Below are positions 1 to 7,459 of a stretch of 24,501 nucleotides of DNA, one piece after another. The stretch's first letter is position 1; every line of letters begins with the position of its first letter. The stretch lies in the NCBI GenBank assembly GCA_024695315.1, contig JAILIJ010000278.1:1-24501 (forward strand). Direction: 5' to 3'. Position numbers and translations under genes: made by a program. The notes under the pieces were generated by a model that did no database searches, had not been told where the DNA came from, and worked only from the letters and a program-made list of their open reading frames with translations. Origin of the DNA: Bacteroidaceae bacterium. GTDB lineage: Bacteria; Bacteroidota; Bacteroidia; Bacteroidales; Bacteroidaceae.

Positions 1-2100
1 ACTTGTTCCGGAAAGCACTGACTTGAAACGTATATAATATGTTTCTCCTGCTTCGAGCTGTCCTGTGAATATAATCTTGCGGAGTGCATTCTGACCGTCA
101 CGACAAGTTTTGCTACTGCCTAATTGGATGTATTTAGGTCCCTTCATGAAACCAAGGTTTCTCATAGCCTTGTCATTTTCTGCATTTGTTGCTTCGTCTG
201 TTCCGTCTTCAACCCATCCTGTAGCGTTTGGATTTGTACCTGAACTTGAGCGAAGATCAAGAGGAATACCGATAGCAGGGAGGTTATTTGGGTTCTTACC
301 AATATAAACCTGTGCCATACCACGATTATTATTTGCATTGATACCGTAGCGAAGTTCGTAAGTACCAGTGTAAGGAACAGGAGGAAGCTTCATTGTGAAG
401 TCAAAGTTACCACGAATATTGAACTCATCAATTTGATAGTCCATCCAAGAACCGATAGCACCGGAATAACCTGTGTTAGGAAGATATTCGAAGTCTGTAC
501 CATCTGCCATGTCGTAGATGTTATCGAAATAGTCTGGTGTGATATAATAAGAATTAGTACGATCCTCGTGGCCATACTGACGTATGTTATTTGTCATCAT
601 CTCTGGGAACATGGCACAAACATCAATTCTCATTCTCTCGTTGAGTACAGTATGAGGAACTCTTTCTTCCCAAATAAGAATCTTATCGATAGGATAATAG
701 TAGCCGTTGAGAGCGTTGTTGTCGTATGTTCCGTTAGTTGGGCTGATAGTGATACCATAGTCATCCTCGTTCATTGCAGTCAGGTTTTCACGGAAAGTTG
801 TTGTGTTGTAAACAGAATGTCTGTTGATCATCTTTCCAGTACGTATACCTGTGATTTTCATTTGACGTCTTTGTACACCCATTGTCTCCCAATATTCCCA
901 TGTATTTACATAGAACTTTGCAGCATCTCTTGTTTTTAGAGTTGCAGCGTCACAACCATATTCATTTGCGAACATGACGAGGTGATTATATGTGAGTCGT
1001 TCTGGTAACAAGTGATATGCAACGAACTGATTCAACCAGTTATAATCATTTTCATAGTCATCATCCCAGCTTGTTGTGTTGCCCTGATTTGTATCGTCAT
1101 CATAATATCCATGCTGACGCACATATTCTTTCAGTTTAGCAACTTTTTCTCCTTCATTGTTTCCTACGATGCCATTAGCTGCGAAAACAGAATCTGTTTC
1201 TACGAAAGCAGTGAATCCTATGTATCTGTGTTCTGGATATACACCATTCCAACCTCCGCTTATACCAGCATAAGTTGTTCCACGGATAGCGTCCCACTTT
1301 TCTTCCCAAACTTCATCTTTGTATTCTGTCATCTTAGAATCCCATCCTGTAAGTTCAAGGATATGTCCAAAGAATTTAGTATTCTCTGTAGTCATAATGA
1401 GGTCAGAGATAGAAGCGTTTGATGGTGAAAGCACTCTGTTTATCTGGTGTATATAACCATTTTCTACTTCGATATCTGCCTCTGTGATTACTGAGTTGGT
1501 GTTCACATAAATGACAGTAGCCAAAGCTGTATCACCGCTTTCTGAAATGTCAGCGACCTTATTTCCATAAGAAATGCTTATGTATCTGTCGTTCATATTT
1601 GTTGTACCTAGAGCACCTTCCTCGAAGTCAACAGTAGAGAAAGCTGTATTGTTACCATTTTCAATGATACAATTGTACACGATAGGATTAAGGACAGAGT
1701 CTGGCACTGTTGTGAAGTCACCCTCCTTGATTCGACTATATGTATTATCATCGATTTCCTTTATGACAAGGAGAGAGTCCATGTGCTTGATGATAGCCTC
1801 ATTTGTTGGCGCGAAACAAGTGTAGTTACCACGTGCCTTCAAGAGGTTATACATTGTTGAGGCATTGTCCTTTTGACTTGGCTTTACGAGTTTCAGAATT
1901 TTTACGAAATCTCCGTAAGTGGCAGTGTCAGCCTCGAAGTGGTCTACCATCATTTCTCCTGTAAAAGTATAGAGATCGCTCTCATTTATTTTCTCCTTAC
2001 AGGAAGAAATGGTGAAGAGGGTAGAGTTGAGAGCAAGAAGTGTTAGTAATGCACTTCCCATTCCTTTTTTACTCTTTATATTCTTTATAATACTATTCAT
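1..2100 (-). CDS. FAS1 (fasciclin) domain surface lipoprotein, partial (C-terminus beyond left edge)
   Basis: Reading leftwards from the ATG at 2098-2100, the frame stays open for 700 codons to the window edge with no stop, so the gene is real but 3'-incomplete. The N-terminus has a hydrophobic segment ending in a lipobox (TISSC, Cys34) followed by K-E, typical of Bacteroidetes lipoproteins sent to the surface. Residues about 43-226 look like one FAS1 unit (the stretch YTCFAPTNEA is the family's hallmark strand, closing with IHQINRVLSP) and about 227-480 like a second (ending YYYPIDKILIW). The remaining residues are beta-rich and resemble a jelly-roll domain. It starts 13 bp after the susD-like stop and is almost certainly the distal gene of that operon. 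FAS1 domains are known as adhesion or binding modules; the ligand here is unknown. It occupies the position often held by SusE/F-type glycan-binding lipoproteins. Confidence 0.85.
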   Translation of the reverse strand, partial: MNSIIKNIKSKKGMGSALLTLLALNSTLFTISSCKEKINESDLYTFTGEMMVDHFEADTATYGDFVKILKLVKPSQKDNASTMYNLLKARGNYTCFAPTNEAIIKHMDSLLVIKEIDDNTYSRIKEGDFTTVPDSVLNPIVYNCIIENGNNTAFSTVDFEEGALGTTNMNDRYISISYGNKVADISESGDTALATVIYVNTNSVITEADIEVENGYIHQINRVLSPSNASISDLIMTTENTKFFGHILELTGWDSKMTEYKDEVWEEKWDAIRGTTYAGISGGWNGVYPEHRYIGFTAFVETDSVFAANGIVGNNEGEKVAKLKEYVRQHGYYDDDTNQGNTTSWDDDYENDYNWLNQFVAYHLLPERLTYNHLVMFANEYGCDAATLKTRDAAKFYVNTWEYWETMGVQRRQMKITGIRTGKMINRHSVYNTTTFRENLTAMNEDDYGITISPTNGTYDNNALNGYYYPIDKILIWEERVPHTVLNERMRIDVCAMFPEMMTNNIRQYGHEDRTNSYYITPDYFDNIYDMADGTDFEYLPNTGYSGAIGSWMDYQIDEFNIRGNFDFTMKLPPVPYTGTYELRYGINANNNRGMAQVYIGKNPNNLPAIGIPLDLRSSSGTNPNATGWVEDGTDEATNAENDKAMRNLGFMKGPKYIQLGSSKTCRDGQNALRKIIFTGQLEAGETYYIRFKSVLSGTS

Positions 2101-2113
2101 GATGTTCTAATTA

Positions 2114-4009
2114 TTATAGATTATCAGTTCTACCAGAAGATTTGTCTGTTGCCCATATACCATTTTGATAGAGCCAAGTATTTCTCTTTAATTCTTCTTC
2201 ATATACAGGGTTGAAAAGAGACTGTATATCTGCGAGCTTAGCCTTGATAGACTTGCTGTTAGAAGTATATTTACGTGTGAGAAGCTCAAGCATGTCTTCT
2301 GTATTTCCTCTACGTTGTGCATATCGTACTAGGTCAAACCATCTCTTTCCTTCTCCTACAAATTCTCTTTGTCTTTCAGCCATTATAAGCTTTTCTAAGC
2401 TTGCTGAGTTGCTAAAGTTTTTGAAAGAGAGAGAGTCTGTTGCTGCCGATGTGCTATTTGTCTTAGAATAAGCGTATGGATTTGAACGTTTGAATACTTC
2501 ACGAACATAATTGAATGCTTGCTGTAGATTTTCCTCATCTGCATAAATCTGAGTCATAGCTTCTGCCTTCATGAGGAATATCTCTGACAATCTATAGACA
2601 ATCCAATTTGCTTTTTGTGATTCTTGTACTCTTGAGAAGCTATAGTTCGTAGCAGTATTATCTGTCATTAAAGAATTTGATCCTACGCTTTGTGTATAGA
2701 GCCTATTTACATACTTACCGATGCTGAACTTTGTCTGTCCACTTTCTGTATATATGAAAGACTCCCAACGTCTATAGTCCGTTTTTGTGAACATTGATGA
2801 AGGAATTTCTACGTTTGGGTTTGTTTCCACACTTTCCATTAAGGCTGTAGCACCTTCCATCAGTCCATCTTTATTATTAGTAGTGTTCCAATAGAGATTA
2901 GATATGGCACTATTGAAATATGTTATACCATCAAATTGAAGTTCAAATATTGATTCGTCAGAATTTCCTTCACCGAATATAGCAGTGTAAGCACCCTCTG
3001 AAGATACAGTTCCGTTAACAACGTATAAAATGCTACTTTCGTTTTGGATAAGTAAATCCTCTAATTTAACATCTGCTTCAGATTCACTGATAATCTCACC
3101 TGACTTAAGGAGTTTTTTAATTTTTTCCTTAGTTGCAGTCTCAATAATCTTGTCGCAGTATGATATACATTGCTTATAGTCTTCTTCTGCAGTTGTACCA
3201 TAAGTAGCATTATCTTCTGGCAGAACAACTTTGCCATCAGTGTATAGGACGTTGTATGAAGGAATATTTCTAGAAGTAAAAGGATGGCAGTTACCAGCCT
3301 TATAACTTGCTCTCCAAAGATAGACATCAGCAAGAAGAGCATAAATAGCCTTTTGAGTTATTCGTCCTTTATTCTGTACTGTATTTGCAAATTCAACCAT
3401 GGCCTCGTCCTTTACAGACTCAAGGTCATTGATGATACTATCGAGTACAGCTAGCTGTGGTAGCTGTGTCTGACGTAGTTCCTCTGAGTCATTATTGTAA
3501 TCCTTTGTGACATAAGGAATCTCACCGAAAGAGCGTACGAGATAGAAGTGGTTAAGAGCTCTCAGTGCGATCATTTCTGCACGTATAGGCTTCCAGTCTC
3601 CTTGAGTAAAACTTTCGTCAAGGTTTACGATAGCAGGTCCATGTGAAAGTACTTTGTTGCAATAGTTTATTGCATTGTACATGTTTGTCCAATCAAAGAT
3701 GTTATAAGTTGGCAAAAGATTGGCATTCATGATATTTGGGACCTGACCTGTTGCAGAATAAGCTGATGAACGGTCGAAGTTGTCAGCTCGCATTTCGCCC
3801 CAGTAGATATAGTTCTGTATGATATCTTGGGTAGCAAGACGTCTGTAGCATCCATAAACGGCATTTTCCAAGTCGTTTTTGTCTTTCCAGTAGTCTTCTT
3901 CTACGATGGATGATGTAGGAGTGATAGTCAGGAAGTCCTCACATGCAGTGAGTCCCAGACCTGTAGCCACACATCCAAGAAGTGTTATATTTTTTATAAA
4001 ATTTTTCAT
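2114..4009 (-). CDS. RagB/SusD family outer-membrane lipoprotein
   Basis: This 631-residue protein has a signal peptide with lipobox LTAC (Cys23), followed by the EDFLTITPTSS start typical of SusD proteins. The TPR-rich family pattern follows: YWKDKNDLENAVYGCYRRL near the N-terminus, WKPIRAEMIALRALNHFYLVRSFGEIPYVT in the middle, and C-terminal LIMAERQREFVGEGKRWFDLVRYAQRRG, all classic RagB/SusD segments. SusD proteins cap the SusC channel as a lid and bind the ligand on the outer face. The length is slightly above the usual 500-600 residues. It starts 12 bp after the SusC stop and ends 13 bp before the next FAS1 lipoprotein, so the genes are co-transcribed. The true substrate cannot be read from the sequence; starch should not be assumed. 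Confidence 0.96.
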   Translation of the reverse strand: MKNFIKNITLLGCVATGLGLTACEDFLTITPTSSIVEEDYWKDKNDLENAVYGCYRRLATQDIIQNYIYWGEMRADNFDRSSAYSATGQVPNIMNANLLPTYNIFDWTNMYNAINYCNKVLSHGPAIVNLDESFTQGDWKPIRAEMIALRALNHFYLVRSFGEIPYVTKDYNNDSEELRQTQLPQLAVLDSIINDLESVKDEAMVEFANTVQNKGRITQKAIYALLADVYLWRASYKAGNCHPFTSRNIPSYNVLYTDGKVVLPEDNATYGTTAEEDYKQCISYCDKIIETATKEKIKKLLKSGEIISESEADVKLEDLLIQNESSILYVVNGTVSSEGAYTAIFGEGNSDESIFELQFDGITYFNSAISNLYWNTTNNKDGLMEGATALMESVETNPNVEIPSSMFTKTDYRRWESFIYTESGQTKFSIGKYVNRLYTQSVGSNSLMTDNTATNYSFSRVQESQKANWIVYRLSEIFLMKAEAMTQIYADEENLQQAFNYVREVFKRSNPYAYSKTNSTSAATDSLSFKNFSNSASLEKLIMAERQREFVGEGKRWFDLVRYAQRRGNTEDMLELLTRKYTSNSKSIKAKLADIQSLFNPVYEEELKRNTWLYQNGIWATDKSSGRTDNL

Positions 4010-4021
4010 TTTAATCCTTTT

Positions 4022-7000
4022 TTAGAATCCTAAGTTTACACTTACTGTAAATGACTTTGAACGTGGAGTCTTAGAGTTGTCATAACATACACCCCATGAT
4101 CCGTAGCTTACCTCTGGGTCTACACCTGTATATTTTGTGAGGCAGAAGAGGTTGTTAGCTGATGCGTTGAAGCGAAGAGATTTGAAAACTCCCCATTTCT
4201 GAATTGTGTGCTGTGGAACAGAATAGCTAATCTGCATGTACTGCAGACGGAGGAAGTCACCTTTCTCTACAAATCTGTCGCTTGCAAGTGAGTTGTATGA
4301 AGCTCCAATAGCAGAATTCATGGCACGTGGTATCTCTGTCTCGTCGCCATTCTTACGCCATCTCCATGCAACAGCCTGTGATTGGTTATTATTGTTTCTC
4401 ATAGACTCATTGTTGAGTCGTGCGATGTTAGCAATCTTGTTGCCGAGTCGATAGTTGAAAGAAAGCTTAAGAGACCACTGACCGTAGTTGAAGTTGAAAC
4501 CGAAACCTCCGTTAAACTTTGGGTTTGAGTTACCGAGGTACACGATATCAAGCTCATTGATCTGTCCATCGTGGTTAATATCTTCATAGATAGCGTCACC
4601 GCCTTTGAACTCATAGTTTTTACCTCCGTAGTTGAAGTACATGTGAAGAGGATTGCCCTTTGAGTCGTAGAGGACATTGCCGTTAGCATCGCGTGCTACA
4701 GGTACTGTGGCATTGTCGCCTCGTAGAGAAGCAGCATAAGCTGTGTTTTCTCCGTATGTCTCGTATGATGTCTCGGTGTAACCGCTATGTTCGTAGTCGT
4801 AAGCATATACACCTAAGAATTTGAATCCGTAGATTGAACCAACGGCATTACCAACTTGGATTCTCTTTAGGTATTCACCATTATTATAACTGAAGTCTCC
4901 GTTCATGCTTGAGAGAACACTTGCGTCCATTTCAGTGATAGTATTCACGTTCTGTGCAATGTTGAAAGAAGCAGACATAGAGAACTTTCCTTTCTTGAGG
5001 AATTTACCTGTGTTGATATAAAGTTCCCAACCGCGGTTACGGAGGCTACCAGTATTTTTCCATGCAAGACTGTTGTATCCTGATGAACCTGGTACACCAA
5101 CGCCTTCCATAAGAAGGTCTTCAGTATTCTTATTATAGTAGTTGAAGTCCATTTGGATGAGGTCATTGAACAAGTTCAAGTTAGCACCCAAGTTCCAAGA
5201 CTTAGTAGTTTCCCATCTGATGTCAGTAAGTCTAAGGTTATCTGGCTTAATGGCAGAATATGTATAGTTTCCATGACCGTAGACACCAGCAGAACTATAT
5301 TTGTTATACATCAGGTATTCTTTCGTTGGTTGACGTCCAACCTTACCCCATGATGGTCTGAAAGAGAGCAGAGATACTATGTGGTCAATATGAAGTGATT
5401 CGAACAGAGGCTCCTGGTTGATGTTCCAACGTGCAGAGAGACCAGGGAAAGAACCCCATTTGCGGCCCTTACCGAACTTTGTACTACCGTCGCGACGTAA
5501 AGTTGCATCGAAAGAGTATCGTCCGTCATAGAATGCGATATGTGCACTACCGAGGTATGACATGCTTTTCCACTGGCTTGTACCAGATGTAGAACCTGTA
5601 AGGTAAGCATTAGCTATAGATGAGTTGATACCTGTAGGTACTCCGCTGTGTTTAATGTTTTGAGATGAACTATTACCTGTTGTTAACTCAAACTGTCCCA
5701 AAACACTCATTGTAATGTTTTCGGAGTTAAACTTAGGCACGAAGATAATTTTCTCGCGATTTGTGAATGCAAGAGAAGTATATTCGTCATTTGTTGTTTT
5801 ATTAACAGATGAAGCCCAGTCTGCTGTTGTAAGAGAGTTAGGGTAGTAGCTGTCCTCAGATTTGTTGAAGATGTCCATGTATACCTCAGCATTCAGATTG
5901 AGCTGATGACCTTCTTCGTCACCTTTGGCAAGAAGCTTATACTGGAGATTGAACTGAGGTGTAATACGGTATGTTGACTGACTATTGTATGCCAAGTTAG
6001 CTATAGCAACAGGGTTGCCGATGCCTACCATATCTGATAGATAATATGAACTGTAGTAGTTATTTCCTCCTGCATAGTTAGTAGGATTTGTTGGCAACAT
6101 CTTGTAGTAGTCACCAGTAAGATTACCATACTGATCGTATTCATAGATACTCATATTAGGCATAGCTTGATAAGCCTTACCAAGAATAGTTGTTGTCTTT
6201 TCACCATCCCAGTTACGATCATTATCTGTGTATGTCAAACCGAAGTTTGTAGAGAAGCGAATACGGTCAGACACGTCATAGTCGAGTACCAATCGAGTAG
6301 AGAACTGGTCGAGAGACTGCTTGATGATTGTACCTGTCTGATGAGTGTAACCACCAGAAATACGGAATTTAGCCTTGTCACCACCACCATTGATAGTCAG
6401 GTAGTAGTCGTTCTTCTCACCAAACTGGCTGACAGCATCAACCCAGTCTGTGTTTTGGTTGAAGTTGTAGTACTGAATTGGGTATGACTGGTCGTAGTTA
6501 AGCTCAACCATATCTGAAGTTGCAGTGTTCTGCTTTGGGTTGAAATAAGCTTCTTTAAGCATCATAGTATAACCGTCTCCGTCAAGCATGTTTAGACCTG
6601 AAGGCATCCAGCTACCTGTGAATTTATAAGAGAAGTTAACTTTTGTTGTACCAGTAGAACCTCTTCGTGTAGTAATCTCGAGTACACCGTTAGCACCTCT
6701 TGAACCCCAGATAGCTGTAGCAGCAGCATCCTTGAGAACCACGATGTCCTTGATGTCCTCTGTGTTTACAGAAAGCAGAGTTGCGAACTGCTCTTCATTG
6801 TCGAGATCTTCGAAATTGATGTCTGTAGCGTCATCAGGAAGGTCGAAAATATTACCATCAACAACGATAAGAGGCTCTGCAGAACCGTTGATAGTACTTA
6901 CACCACGCATACGCATAGAAGTACCAGAACCGAGGTTACCTGAGTTAGAAATGATATCGAGACCGGCAATCTTACCTTGGAGAGCTTCGTCGGCAGAAGA

Positions 7001-7438
7001 GAAAGACAAACCTTCAACATCATCCATATTCATGGTCTGTTGAGCGATAGACATTTCCTTGAGAGGAATAGACATTCCGTTTCGGTTTGTTTTTGGTTTT
7101 GCCTTGACAACGATTGTCTCCAACTGATTGTTGTCGCTAAGTTTTACATTATATCTTGTCTTAGTTGTACCGAGGACTTCTGAATGAGTCTTATATCCGA
7201 TATAGCTAATGACCAATTTATCTTTAGGATTCTTGATGACCATAGAGAAGTTACCGTTCATGTCTGTTACACAAGCAGCGACGATACGGTTGTTTGCATC
7301 TCTTTCAACGACGTTGGCCATAGGAATACCACCCATGTCATCGTAGACATTACCTACGATACGTCTTGTTTGGGCGAATGCTGTACTTACACAGAAGAAC
7401 AGCACAATTGATGTGAGAATGAATTTTATCTTGTTCAT
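4022..7438 (-). CDS. SusC/RagA family TonB-linked outer-membrane transporter
   Basis: This is a full-length SusC-type protein of 1138 residues. Residues 1-22 are a signal peptide ending in AFA-Q. Residues about 25-105 form the carboxypeptidase-regulatory-like beta domain (RIVGNVYDDMGGIPMANV, then SYIGYKTHSEV). A TonB-box-like ETIVVKAK follows near residue 107, then the plug (GLDIISNSGNLGSGTSMRMR, PLIVVDGN, IKDIVVLKDAAATAIWGSRG). The rest is a 22-strand-type barrel ending in an aromatic residue (SVNLGF). It would import a ligand held by the SusD lid, using TonB energy. There is no STN signalling domain in front of the beta domain, so it is not expected to signal to an ECF anti-sigma factor. 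It begins 21 bp after the upstream FAS1 gene and is followed 12 bp later by the SusD gene. Confidence 0.97.
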   Translation of the reverse strand: MNKIKFILTSIVLFFCVSTAFAQTRRIVGNVYDDMGGIPMANVVERDANNRIVAACVTDMNGNFSMVIKNPKDKLVISYIGYKTHSEVLGTTKTRYNVKLSDNNQLETIVVKAKPKTNRNGMSIPLKEMSIAQQTMNMDDVEGLSFSSADEALQGKIAGLDIISNSGNLGSGTSMRMRGVSTINGSAEPLIVVDGNIFDLPDDATDINFEDLDNEEQFATLLSVNTEDIKDIVVLKDAAATAIWGSRGANGVLEITTRRGSTGTTKVNFSYKFTGSWMPSGLNMLDGDGYTMMLKEAYFNPKQNTATSDMVELNYDQSYPIQYYNFNQNTDWVDAVSQFGEKNDYYLTINGGGDKAKFRISGGYTHQTGTIIKQSLDQFSTRLVLDYDVSDRIRFSTNFGLTYTDNDRNWDGEKTTTILGKAYQAMPNMSIYEYDQYGNLTGDYYKMLPTNPTNYAGGNNYYSSYYLSDMVGIGNPVAIANLAYNSQSTYRITPQFNLQYKLLAKGDEEGHQLNLNAEVYMDIFNKSEDSYYPNSLTTADWASSVNKTTNDEYTSLAFTNREKIIFVPKFNSENITMSVLGQFELTTGNSSSQNIKHSGVPTGINSSIANAYLTGSTSGTSQWKSMSYLGSAHIAFYDGRYSFDATLRRDGSTKFGKGRKWGSFPGLSARWNINQEPLFESLHIDHIVSLLSFRPSWGKVGRQPTKEYLMYNKYSSAGVYGHGNYTYSAIKPDNLRLTDIRWETTKSWNLGANLNLFNDLIQMDFNYYNKNTEDLLMEGVGVPGSSGYNSLAWKNTGSLRNRGWELYINTGKFLKKGKFSMSASFNIAQNVNTITEMDASVLSSMNGDFSYNNGEYLKRIQVGNAVGSIYGFKFLGVYAYDYEHSGYTETSYETYGENTAYAASLRGDNATVPVARDANGNVLYDSKGNPLHMYFNYGGKNYEFKGGDAIYEDINHDGQINELDIVYLGNSNPKFNGGFGFNFNYGQWSLKLSFNYRLGNKIANIARLNNESMRNNNNQSQAVAWRWRKNGDETEIPRAMNSAIGASYNSLASDRFVEKGDFLRLQYMQISYSVPQHTIQKWGVFKSLRFNASANNLFCLTKYTGVDPEVSYGSWGVCYDNSKTPRSKSFTVSVNLGF

Positions 7439-7459
7439 AGTGTTCTATGTAAGCTTTGT

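Noticed and set aside
433..939. 168-codon plus-strand open frame
   Set aside because: It is antisense to the continuous minus-strand FAS1 lipoprotein frame (1-2100), which has a signal peptide and domain motifs; the plus frame has none.
1012..1422. 136-codon plus-strand frame with hydrophobic stretches that look like membrane segments
   Set aside because: It is a shadow of the same FAS1 gene; hydrophobic residues arise from the complement of charged codons.
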